Source of the DNA: AP-15 sp963702685
GTDB lineage: Bacteria; Pseudomonadota; Alphaproteobacteria; ATCC43930; CGMCC-115725
NCBI GenBank assembly: GCA_963702685.1
Contig: CAVPDQ010000009.1
Coordinates: 496,001-560,000, forward strand
Length of the DNA stretch: 64,000 nucleotides
Direction of reading: 5' to 3'
Below the pieces are notes generated by a model. It did no database searches, was not told the DNA's origin, and worked only from the letters and a program-made list of their open reading frames with translations. The translations under genes and the position numbers were made by a program. Positions 36,160 to 44,020 of this stretch are shown in pieces (position 1 is the first letter of the stretch; each line of letters starts with the position of its first letter).

Positions 36160-36744
36160 TCAGCGATCGGTCGAGGTCCGGCCGGGGCGGCCCGGGGCAT
36201 CGTGCCGGTGGCGCGGGCGGCACCAGTCCTCGCGCTGGACAAACGGTGCCGAGGAGGCGAGCCGCTGGCGCCAATGCGCCGCATAATCGGCGGCGACGGC
36301 CGCGGAGGCGACCCGGTTCAGATCTTCGGAGTTGCGCGCGGCGTTGCGGCTCCAATTGTAGGAGCCCATCAGGGTGATCCGGCCGTCGATCACCATCGTC
36401 TTGGCGTGCGCGATCCTGACCTCATGGTCGATCCAGACCGGCGCCCCGGCGCGGGCCAACGCCTCGACCCCGGTCTTGCGCTCGCACGGCGTCGTCTTGT
36501 CGACGATCAGCCGCACATCGACCCCGCGCCCGAGTGCGCGCAGCAGCGCCTCGACGATGCCCGACCCGGTCGTCAGATTGTAGGCGCCAACCAGGATCTG
36601 GCGCCGCGCCGCGTCGATCGCGCGCACCGCGAAACCGGCGCAATCCTCTTCCGGCGCAAAGCACACCGCGATTTCCGCCGGCACCGCCGCCGGCAACGGC
36701 GCGCCGAGCACGCCCGAGACAAGCAGCAAGGCATCCCACGACAT
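36160..36744 (-). CDS. Phospholipase D-like nuclease family protein
   Basis: 194 residues from ATG 36744 (MSWDALLLVSGVLGAPLPA), a signal peptide; a TTG at 36765 is an alternative start. One HKD motif is present (HAKTMVIDGRITLMGSYNWS), as in the Nuc-type endonucleases that act as dimers. FAVRAIDAARRQILVGAYNL is the usual N-terminal strand. Such exported proteins cut DNA or phospholipid. It follows a 12-bp palindrome upstream and lies on the same strand as the RTX gene. Confidence 0.85.
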   Translation of the reverse strand: MSWDALLLVSGVLGAPLPAAVPAEIAVCFAPEEDCAGFAVRAIDAARRQILVGAYNLTTGSGIVEALLRALGRGVDVRLIVDKTTPCERKTGVEALARAGAPVWIDHEVRIAHAKTMVIDGRITLMGSYNWSRNAARNSEDLNRVASAAVAADYAAHWRQRLASSAPFVQREDWCRPRHRHDAPGRPGRTSTDR

Positions 36745-36781
36745 GCCCCGGATGATAAATTGCAAAAATTAAAACAATGTT

Positions 36782-36793
36782 GTTGCGCAACAT
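36782..36793. promoter_or_regulatory. Perfect palindrome upstream of the PLD gene
   Basis: TGTTGCGCAACA is a perfect 12-bp inverted repeat 38 nt upstream of the PLD start, in a local A/T-rich stretch. It could be a repressor operator. No regulator gene is adjacent. Confidence 0.4.
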
Positions 36794-36862
36794 AAGGGGC
36801 CGTTTCGAGATGAATTCGGTCGGATCAGCAGCTAACCAATCTTCATCGTCGTCCCCGCGAAG

Positions 36863-37068
36863 GAGCGTGTGAAGAAATTGAAGACCGGCTGGACCAGCGC
36901 GTCGGGTCCTTCGAGACAGTCGCTTCGCGACTTCCTCAGGACGAGGTGCGTTCTTAATGCCATCAGCAGCTACCTCATGCTGAGGAGCGCCCTCGGGCGC
37001 GTCTCGAAGCGCGCACGGTGCCGATGCAGCGCTCTATTTTCGATTCCCGCCAATTCTTTCACACGCTC
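36863..37068. repeat. MITE-like element, copy C
   Basis: 206 bp with ends GAGCGTGTGAAGAAATTG and CAATTCTTTCACACGCTC, flanked by GAAG at 36859-36862 and 37069-37072. The empty site would be CCGC-GAAG-GCGG. The interior differs from copies A and B and holds a different repeat (CTTCCTCAGGACGAGGT and CCTCATGCTGAGGAGCG). The rest of 36745-37236 shows only REP-like fragments such as CCCCCGCTTTCGCCGAGG. Confidence 0.85.
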
Positions 37069-37236
37069 GAAGGCGGGAATCCAGGGCGGCAAGGGCCGCG
37101 GCGCTCGACCCCCTGTTCAAGTCAGGAGCGGGCCAGACCCCCGCTTTCGCCGAGGCGACGATAATCTATTGATCGGAGGCTATTCATTCCGGGTCGGGCT
37201 CTCAAGGGAGTGATCCCGACGGGGCTTGGTCCCGTC

Positions 37237-37656
37237 TCAATGATCGCGGCTCAGGATTTCGACAAATCCGGCGGCGGGATCGACGCGCAATTCGTCGCCG
37301 GTGCGGATCAGGTAGGTCACATCGCCGTCTATAAAGCGATCGACGAGCGCGAGACCGGCAAAGGCGGCGCCCTGGGCCAGGATCGGGTTGACCCGGTTGA
37401 AGACGAGCCCGCGCGGCTGGGTCATGCGCGAGGCCATCTCGTGCAGCATCCAGGCGGTGGCGACGCCGCCCTTCGCCTCGTTGAGCACCAGGATGCGATC
37501 GACATAGCTTGCGCCGGCGAGCTTGTGGCTCGGCCGCGAAAAAATGCCCTTCACCCGGTCGAGATCATAACGCGCGCTGAAATTGTCGGCGGCGACGAGC
37601 GCGGTGCCGACGACCGCCGGACCCACGCCCTTATGGCAGCGCAGCAGGATCGGCAT
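37237..37656 (-). CDS. Aconitase X swivel-domain (small) subunit
   Basis: 139 residues from ATG 37656 (MPILLRCHKGVGPAVVGTAL), with GAGG nine nt before; an ATG at 37683 would add nine residues. LNEAKGGVATAWMLHEMASR and LVFNRVNPILAQGAAFAGL match the swivel domain fused or paired with AcnX proteins (DUF126-type). With the large subunit it forms a dehydratase of the aconitase superfamily. Third gene of the CaiB-AcnX operon. Confidence 0.8.
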   Translation of the reverse strand: MPILLRCHKGVGPAVVGTALVAADNFSARYDLDRVKGIFSRPSHKLAGASYVDRILVLNEAKGGVATAWMLHEMASRMTQPRGLVFNRVNPILAQGAAFAGLALVDRFIDGDVTYLIRTGDELRVDPAAGFVEILSRDH

Positions 37657-37686
37657 TGCAGTCTGCCTCATTCGAGGGTTCATCGG

Positions 37687-39063
37687 TCACCCGCCTGCAC
37701 CGCTTACCAAGCGCTCCTCCACACCGGCGGAGGCCGGTGCCCAGGGCGGGAGTGGGTCCCGGCTTTCGCCGGGAAGACGAAAAAGGGCGCAATATCCTCG
37801 TGTCACGACAAACGAATCACCGACCCCGCTCACAGCACCCGCCCGGCCACTGCCGAATTCGACGCAGCGCTCGAGGCTCGCCAATGTCGGACGGTAGCCG
37901 TAGCCGCCGATGATGTTGACGAGCTTGGCCGAATTGGTCATCAGCCGCACCCAATGATTGGCCTCGGCCATCTCGCGCGCATAGCTCTGGTAAAAGCAGA
38001 TGCCTTGGGCGACGACGGCACCCGCCGCCTCGATCCGCCGGGTCAATCCCATGCGGTCGGCGGCGTGCTTGATCTCGGGTGAGGTGGTGACCAGCACCGT
38101 CGTGTCGGGATGGATTTGGCGGCCGTCGAGCGCCTGGGCCACGGCCTCTATTTCGAACAGCGACAATTGCGGCGCGCCAAAGACGACGACATCGAGCTTG
38201 TCATCCGTTGCGGCGTAACGCGCGAGAAAGGCGTCGATCTCGGCCCGGCCGATCGTGACCGCTTCGGGCGGCGATCCGGCGAAAGCGGCGTCCTCGGCGC
38301 TGATGCCGGGCATGTGAAAGATTGCGACCGAGCCAAAGCTCGCCAAGGCGGTGCCGAAATGCTTCAACGCATCGGAGCCCGGTGCCGCCGCGACCCCTTC
38401 GACGACCGGCACCTGCCAATAGGAGCCGCAGGCTTCGCCGACGAGGCCACCCGCCGCCCCCCATTCGGCGAGATCGCGCGGCGTCTCGGTCAGACGGAAC
38501 CGTCTCGTGCCGTGGCGGCATTCGTCGAGGTGACAGCCATAGCGCGGGGTGCGCCCGGTCAACGCCGCAGCCAATGCCGACGGCCCGCCCTCGAAATTGC
38601 TGCGCGCGCCCAAGACGCTGTTCGCATAGATCGCGACCCCGGTGTCGCCATAGGCGAGGTGCTCGCCGCGCACCGGCGCCATGATCGTCTGATAATTGAT
38701 GCAGGTGTCGGTCATCAGCACACCGAGCGCCGAGAGCGCCTCGATCGCCCGCCTTTCGCGCGCCGCCATCCACTCGCTCTGCCCGAGCCGGCGATAGACC
38801 GCGAAATCGATGCCGCGCGGGTCGGTGATCGTCGGCACCTTGACCCGCCGCTCGGCTTCGGGTGCGGCGGCCAGCCCCTCCAAAAACCGTACCCCGGCTT
38901 CGCCCAAGGATTCGGTGTCGGCCATGATGTGCGCTTGGGAGACCTTCACGAAATCGGCAGCATCGAAGAATTCGCCGACCGCGACCTGATGCTGGATCGC
39001 CCAGCGCCTCGGCTCGCCCAACGCGCCGGCGAGCATCGCTTGTTCTTCGTCGTCGAGCCGCAT
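37687..39063 (-). CDS. Aconitase X catalytic (large) subunit
   Basis: 458 residues. MRLDDEEQAMLAGALGEPRR, VSQAHIMADTESLGEAGVRF, TDTCINYQTIMAPVRGEHLA and YGDTGVAIYANSVLGARSNF are AcnX landmarks, including the FeS-binding Cys region. Known AcnX enzymes dehydrate cis-3-hydroxy-L-proline or mevalonate 5-phosphate; which applies here is open. The last ~45 residues (from about SFVVTRG to SGAGG, including LPGESRDPLPPWAPASAG) are translated from a REP pair at 37722-37774, so the natural C-terminus has been extended. It lies 6 nt after the CoA-transferase stop. Confidence 0.83.
   Translation of the reverse strand: MRLDDEEQAMLAGALGEPRRWAIQHQVAVGEFFDAADFVKVSQAHIMADTESLGEAGVRFLEGLAAAPEAERRVKVPTITDPRGIDFAVYRRLGQSEWMAARERRAIEALSALGVLMTDTCINYQTIMAPVRGEHLAYGDTGVAIYANSVLGARSNFEGGPSALAAALTGRTPRYGCHLDECRHGTRRFRLTETPRDLAEWGAAGGLVGEACGSYWQVPVVEGVAAAPGSDALKHFGTALASFGSVAIFHMPGISAEDAAFAGSPPEAVTIGRAEIDAFLARYAATDDKLDVVVFGAPQLSLFEIEAVAQALDGRQIHPDTTVLVTTSPEIKHAADRMGLTRRIEAAGAVVAQGICFYQSYAREMAEANHWVRLMTNSAKLVNIIGGYGYRPTLASLERCVEFGSGRAGAVSGVGDSFVVTRGYCALFRLPGESRDPLPPWAPASAGVEERLVSGAGG
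37722..37774. repeat. REP pair inside the AcnX 3' end
   Basis: Two hairpins with 4-nt loops: CACCGGC-GGAG-GCCGGTG (37722-37739) and TCCCGGC-TTTC-GCCGGGA (37757-37774). These are of the same kind as the palindromes targeted by the MITE-like elements. Here they are in frame and translated. Confidence 0.8.
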
Positions 39064-39069
39064 CCGGGG

Positions 39070-40286
39070 CTACTCGGCCGGCTCGATGGCGATTTTGCGG
39101 GCGATCAGGTCGGCGATCGCGGGGGTGGAGAGGCCCAATTCGCGGAGGATTTCGCTTGTGTGCTGGCCGAGGCGGGGGGCGGGGCGGCGCAAGGCGCAAT
39201 CGGCGGCGGCGAAGCGCACTGGCGGGCGGACGGTGCGAATGCGGCCTTCGGAGGGGTGGTCGGTCAAGGGGAAGAAATCGACGGCGGCGAGGTGGGGGTC
39301 GTTTGGCAGCTCGGCGAGCGGGTTGACCGGGCCGCACGGGATGTCGGCGGCCTGGAGTGCGGCGAGCCAATGGGCGGTCGTGGCACCGGCGACGCATTCG
39401 GCGAGGAGCGCGTAGAGGTCGGCGAAATGGCGGGCGCGGGTCTGCGCGTCGGCGAGGCGCGGGTCGTCGGCGAGCTCGGGGCGGCCGGCGACGCGAAAGA
39501 AATCCTGCCATTGGCGGGTGGTGTAGGGGAGGATGCAGATATGGCCGTCGGCGGTCTTGTGCGGGCGGCGGTCGGGTGCGAGCATGCGGGCATAGCCGGG
39601 CGGGCCCAAGCGGCGGCTCGAAGGTCAGCCCGCCCAGATGCTCGGCCATGACAAAGGCGGTCATGGTTTCGAGCATCGGCACCTCGACCGCCTGGCCCAT
39701 CGCCGGTGCGCCCGCGCTGCAGCAAGGCCGCCATGACAGCATAGACCATCGTCAGGCCGACCGTCTTGTCGCCGACCAGGGTCGGGACAAAGCGCGCCTC
39801 GCCGCCGGTCGCCTCGTTGAGCGCGGCAAAACCGCTCGCCCCCTGGATGATGTCGTCGAAGGCCGGGCGGTCGGCAAAGGGCCCGTCCTGGCCGTAGCCA
39901 TGCGCGGAGCAATAGACGAGGCGCGGGTTGACCTCGCGCAGCTTTTCGTAGGCGAAGCCGAGCCGCGCCATCGCCTGCGGGCGCATGTTGTGCATCAAAA
40001 CGTCGCTCTGCCGCACCAGCGCCAAGAGGGCCTTTGCCGCTTCCGGCTGCTTCAAATCGAGCGCCAGCGAGCGCTTGTTGCGGTTGAGGTTCAGGAACAC
40101 ATGGCCCATCTCGCGGTGCCGCGCCGGGCCGGCATAGCGCATGATGTCGCCCTCGGGCGGCTCGACCTTGATCACCTCGGCGCCGAGATCGCCCATGATC
40201 TGCGTCGCCAGCGGCCCGAGCACGACCGCCGTCAAATCGATCACCTTGATCCCAGCGAGCGGGCCGGGTTTTGCGTCATTCACCAC
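39070..40286 (-). pseudogene. CaiB/BaiF family CoA-transferase, frameshifted twice
   Basis: About 405 residues when repaired, from a GTG at 40286 (a second GTG is at 40283). GIKVIDLTAVVLGPLATQIM, the NRNKRSLALDLK motif, VLMHNMRPQAMARLGF and the catalytic-Asp region LVGDKTVGLTMVY are typical of class III CoA-transferases. Breaks fall near 39696 (extra G before CAGGCGGTCGAG) and 39608 (extra T before GGCCCGCCCGGC); one base removed at each restores QAVEVPMLETMTAF and GPPGYARMLAPDRR. It would move CoA between carboxylic acids. First gene of the operon with both AcnX subunits. Confidence 0.8.
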
Positions 40287-40423
40287 CGCACCCTCGAAAA
40301 TCGACCCGCCCGAAGCGGGTGCGGCAGCTTAGGACACTGAGGAGGTGCCCAACAACCCGGCAAGCTCTCCTTCCGGCTACTGGGCGGTGCGGGGGAAGTT
40401 TATATACCATGCAAATCAACTGA

Positions 40424-40514
40424 GATCGTCTTGCGCGGGCTCGACCCGCGCATCCATGTCTTTGCTTCCGGCGCCGGTAGACTTAGATGGCCGGTCAAGC
40501 CCGGCCAAGACGAT
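40424..40514. repeat. Dispersed palindromic repeat, copy 2
   Basis: Begins ATCGTCTTGCGCGGGCTCG like copy 1 at 6321. The second half (GGCCGGTCAAGCCCGGCC) keeps the hairpin with changed sequence. It lies in the gap 40287-40672 between divergent CoA-transferase and luciferase-like genes, where nothing else is recognised. Confidence 0.75.
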
Positions 40515-40672
40515 TTCTCGATGATTTGGGTGAAAACAACCCGGCGGGCATCGGAAGAATCTCCCCGGAGAGCGCCGCGCTTGCCGGGCGCGGTCCGGCC
40601 GAGGCGGGGGGCGGCTTGCTGCGGCGATCGGCGGCGTGGTAATCGACGACGAGGTTGCGGGCGGAGGCGGGG

Positions 40673-41710
40673 ATGCGGTTCGGCTTTTTCGACCAGCTGC
40701 CGTGCGCCGAGGGGTTTACCGAGGCGCAGCGCTATCGCGATTTTCTGGGCCAGATCGAGCTCGGCGACAGTCTCGGCTTTGACACCGCCTGGCTCGGCGA
40801 ATTGCATTTCAGCCGGGCGTTTTCGATTTCGGCCGATCCGCTGATGATCCTGGCGGCGGCGGCGCAGCGCACGCGCCGGATCCGGCTCGGCACCGCGGTG
40901 ACGCTGTTGCCGCTGCACAACCCGGTCAAGATCGCCGAGGCGGCCGCCACTGCGGATATCCTGAGCGACGGCCGGATCGAGCTCGGCGTCGGCCGCGGCA
41001 CCGCACCCCTGCATTACCAAGGCTACGGCATTCCGCAGGAGGAGAGCCGCGAGCGCTTTGAGGAGGCGCTCGATTTTCTCATCGGCGCCTGGACCGAGGA
41101 CAGCTTTTCTTACGAGGGCAAGTATTTCCGGGCGCATGGGCTCTCGGTCGTGCCGCGTCCGGTGCAGCGGCCGCACCCGCCGGTGCGCATCGCCGCCAAC
41201 AGCCCCGACACTTTTCCGATGGCGGCGCGCCGCCGCTTTCCGATTTTCGCGACCCCCTTGATCAACCCGCCGGACAAGCTGAAAGAGGGGCTCTCGGTCT
41301 ATCGCACGAATTTGCCGGCCGGCGCCAAAGGCGATGCGGCGCTCGCCTTTCCGGTGCATGTCGCGGCGAGCCGGGGCGAGGCGCGGCGGGAGTGCGAGCC
41401 GGGGCTCCTGCGCTTTTTGCGCGAGGCGGCGGAGCGGCTGCGGCCGTTGGGCAGCACCGACATCAAGAGCTTCGAGGCGTTCCGCCAGGTGCTGGCGCGG
41501 ATCGAGCGGGTCACATACGAAGACCTCGACCGCGAGATGGGGGTTTTTGGCGACCCCGATTATTGCGTCGAGCGGGTGCGGGCGTTGCAGCGCGACTATG
41601 GCATGGACGAGCTGATCTGCTATTTCAACCAGGGCGGTGTCATGGACCACGCCATGGTCCGGCAATCGATGACGCTGTTTGCGAAGGAAGTATTGCCGCA
41701 CTGCCGGTAA
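40673..41710 (+). CDS. LLM-class flavin-dependent oxidoreductase
   Basis: 345 residues from ATG 40673 with GGAGGCGGGG upstream. Luciferase-like TIM barrel: MRFGFFDQLP, GFDTAWLGELHF, RIRLGTAVTLLPLHNPVKIA, LSDGRIELGVGRGTAP and RPHPPVRIAANSPDT. It uses FMNH2 (or F420 in other lineages) to oxidise a small substrate. C-terminal region YGMDELICYFNQGGVMDH. Cofactor and substrate unknown. 24 nt before the S8 peptidase. Confidence 0.88.
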   Translation: MRFGFFDQLPCAEGFTEAQRYRDFLGQIELGDSLGFDTAWLGELHFSRAFSISADPLMILAAAAQRTRRIRLGTAVTLLPLHNPVKIAEAAATADILSDGRIELGVGRGTAPLHYQGYGIPQEESRERFEEALDFLIGAWTEDSFSYEGKYFRAHGLSVVPRPVQRPHPPVRIAANSPDTFPMAARRRFPIFATPLINPPDKLKEGLSVYRTNLPAGAKGDAALAFPVHVAASRGEARRECEPGLLRFLREAAERLRPLGSTDIKSFEAFRQVLARIERVTYEDLDREMGVFGDPDYCVERVRALQRDYGMDELICYFNQGGVMDHAMVRQSMTLFAKEVLPHCR

Positions 41711-41734
41711 CGCCGGCGGAGATCGGGGGGCGGC

Positions 41735-43384
41735 GTGACGATCCAATACAGCGGCAATCTCTTGGTCAAGGCGCGCCAGCGCCCGTTCAACGCATTGCTG
41801 GCGGGGCCGCAGGCGCTGGCCTTGCCCGGCTACGGGCTCGAGCCGTTGTTCAACGGGCACCGGGCGTCGCCGCAATTTGCCGTGGCGCAGCCGGCGGACC
41901 ATTGGCTGTTGGCGCGCCCCAATGCCGGGCGCGACGCGCACCCGTGGGACGAGGCGCACCGTGCGGCCGCCGCCGCGCAATACGCGGTCTATGTCGAGCC
42001 CGATCTGCTGCAGCAGCGCGATGCGCTGCCGCTGCCGGCGGCGCCGGCCTTGGCCGGGATGAACCGGAGCTGGCCGCCGACCGCGATGGTCAGCCCCGGC
42101 TGGCATCTGTTGGCGGGGTTTACCGGCTTTGACCAGATGCGCGCCAAGGCGACCGGGCGCGGCACCCGGATCGCCCATCTCGACACCGGCTATTGGCCCG
42201 AGCACGTCTCGACGCCGCGCGGCATCCGCCGCGACCTCGGCTATAATTTTTACGAGAACAACCACAACACGACCGACCCCGGGGTCAGCGGCTTTCTGCG
42301 CAACCCCGGCCACGGCACCGCGACATTGGCCGTCCTCGCCGGCGGCACGCTCGATTTGATCTATCAGGGCAACCAGTATTCGGGCGATTTCGGCGGCGCG
42401 CCCGATGCCGAAGTGGTGCCGGTGCGGATCGCGCCCTCGGTCGTTCATTTTTATTCGAGCGCCATGGCGCAGGGCATGGATTACGCGCTCGGGCCCACCG
42501 GCGACCCGGCAACCAGCGATCCCGCCAACCGGTGCGACGTCGTGACGATCAGCCATGGCGGCTTGCCGGCGGCGAGCTGGGCCGACGCCGCCAATCATCT
42601 CTACGAGGCGGGCACCGTCGTCGTCGCTGCTTCGGGCGACAATTTCTCGCAATTGCCGACCCGTTTTGTCGTCTACCCGGCCGCCTTCAACCGCGTCGTC
42701 ACCGCCCTCGGCGCGACCTACGACAAGATGCCTTATGTCACGGCGAAGCTCGGCGAATTGGAGGGAAACTGGGGCCCCGACAGCGTCATGGATAAGGCGA
42801 TCGCCGCCTACACCCCAAACGTCGCCTGGATGAAATTGAACACGGTCGACGGCTTTGACATGGATGGCGGCGGCACCTCGGCGACGACACCGCAGATCGC
42901 CGCCGCCTGCGCCCTGTGGGTCGAGCTTTACGGCGCTCATTACCCGGCGGGCTGGCAGCGGGTCGAAGCCTGCCGCGCCGCGCTCTTCCGCAGCGCCGCA
43001 CCCGGCCAGGGCAGCGCCAGCTATCTCGGCCGCGGCCTTCTCGATGTGCCTGACATGCTCGACCCGGCGCTCGAAGCGACGATCCGTCAGGAGGTGCAGG
43101 CGGGCCAAATCCAGGCGTCGCCGCCGGACGACGCGTCCTTCCCGTTCTGGCGGCTCCTCATCGGGGTGGGCCCCGCCGGCAGCGAAGCGGAACGGATGTT
43201 CGAGACCGAAGCGGCGCAGCTCGTCTTCAGGTCGCGCAACCCCGAGCTCGTCGCCGCCTTTCACGCTTACGCCGCCGGCGCCGTCCTCGCCCCCACTGGC
43301 CTCGCCCCCGCCGCGATCGCCCGCGCCCGCCAATTGTTGAAAGCCGAGCCCGAAATCTCCGCCACGCTCGCCGCCCGGCTCTGA
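41735..43384 (+). CDS. S8 (subtilisin-like) peptidase without signal peptide
   Basis: 549 residues from a GTG at 41735 preceded by GGGGGGCG. The triad is Asp in IAHLDTGYW (about 150), His in NPGHGTATLAVLAG (about 192) and Ser in GGGTSATTPQIAAA (about 382). The oxyanion region is VVAASGDNFS. The N-terminal 100 residues are not a typical I9 propeptide, and no signal peptide is present. The tail after about 430 is helical and lineage-specific. It may be cytoplasmic or exported by an unusual route. Confidence 0.85.
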   Translation: MTIQYSGNLLVKARQRPFNALLAGPQALALPGYGLEPLFNGHRASPQFAVAQPADHWLLARPNAGRDAHPWDEAHRAAAAAQYAVYVEPDLLQQRDALPLPAAPALAGMNRSWPPTAMVSPGWHLLAGFTGFDQMRAKATGRGTRIAHLDTGYWPEHVSTPRGIRRDLGYNFYENNHNTTDPGVSGFLRNPGHGTATLAVLAGGTLDLIYQGNQYSGDFGGAPDAEVVPVRIAPSVVHFYSSAMAQGMDYALGPTGDPATSDPANRCDVVTISHGGLPAASWADAANHLYEAGTVVVAASGDNFSQLPTRFVVYPAAFNRVVTALGATYDKMPYVTAKLGELEGNWGPDSVMDKAIAAYTPNVAWMKLNTVDGFDMDGGGTSATTPQIAAACALWVELYGAHYPAGWQRVEACRAALFRSAAPGQGSASYLGRGLLDVPDMLDPALEATIRQEVQAGQIQASPPDDASFPFWRLLIGVGPAGSEAERMFETEAAQLVFRSRNPELVAAFHAYAAGAVLAPTGLAPAAIARARQLLKAEPEISATLAARL

Positions 43385-43437
43385 CTTGCACCGAGCTGGC
43401 TACGCAATTATGTGCCTCCAAATCGGAGGCGAATCGG

Positions 43438-43674
43438 ATGCCCGTCAATCTGTCGATCAAGAACGCCCCGGACGATCTCGTCGCCCGGTTGAAGGAGCGT
43501 GCGGCAAAGCATCACCGGTCGCTGCAAGGCGAGCTGCTGGCGATTATCGAGGAAGCGGTGCGCCCGCATCGCAAGAAGACGGTTGACGAGGTGCTGGCCG
43601 AAATACGGAGCCTCGGCCTCAGCACGCCGTCGGAATCGGCAGATATGATCCGCGAGGATAGGGATGGCCGCTAA
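43438..43674 (+). CDS. FitA-type ribbon-helix-helix antitoxin
   Basis: 78 residues. MPVNLSIKNAPDDLVARLKE is an Arc/FitA ribbon-helix-helix start, followed by the helical HHRSLQGELLAIIEEAV and the toxin-binding tail LSTPSESADMIREDRDGR. It binds DNA as a dimer and neutralises a VapC/FitB toxin. The toxin gene overlaps by 11 nt, the usual arrangement. Confidence 0.87.
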   Translation: MPVNLSIKNAPDDLVARLKERAAKHHRSLQGELLAIIEEAVRPHRKKTVDEVLAEIRSLGLSTPSESADMIREDRDGR

Positions 43675-44020
43675 GGTCGTCGACGCCTCCGCCCTCGCGG
43701 CGCTGCTCTTCGGTGAACCCGAGGCGGAAGAAATTGCAGTTCGACTGCGCGGACACAGCCTGTTTGCTACGGCCATCCTACCGTTTGAGATAGCGAACAC
43801 GTGTTTGAAGAAGGTTCGGCGGTTTCCTGGTGAACGCGAATCGCTTCTCTCGGCAGTTGCGAAATACGACGACATCGCGATCGACACCCTCGACATCGAC
43901 CGAGCCGATGTGCTGACAACCGGTGAGGTTTTTGGCCTCACCAGCTACGATGCCCCAAGAAAAAAGCGGCACCCGGAGGTGCCGCTTTCGCTGCCGGGTT
44001 CCCGCCGGTTATGTGCCTGA
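43664..44020 (+). pseudogene. PIN-domain toxin (VapC/FitB-like), C-terminus replaced
   Basis: VVDASALAALLFGEPEAEEI has the first PIN aspartate, and AILPFEIANTCLKKVRR the conserved Glu. The frame is family-like up to FGLTSYDA. After that, PRKKRHPEVPLSLPGSRRL is translated from the terminator of the opposite gene. The last PIN block (around a LVTLD-like aspartate) is missing, so the toxin is probably inactive. Confidence 0.75.
43960..43987 (-). terminator. Intrinsic terminator of the minus-strand PEP-CTERM gene
   Basis: AAGCGGCAC (43964-43972) and GTGCCGCTT (43979-43987) form a perfect 9-bp stem with a 6-nt loop. On the minus strand a run of six T (43965-43960) follows, 22 nt after the stop at 44009. 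Confidence 0.88.

Noticed and set aside
40400..43333. 977-codon minus-strand open frame opposite the luciferase-like and S8 peptidase genes
   Set aside because: Shadow of two well-supported plus-strand genes in GC-rich DNA; the translation is Arg/Ala/Gly-rich with no family motif.
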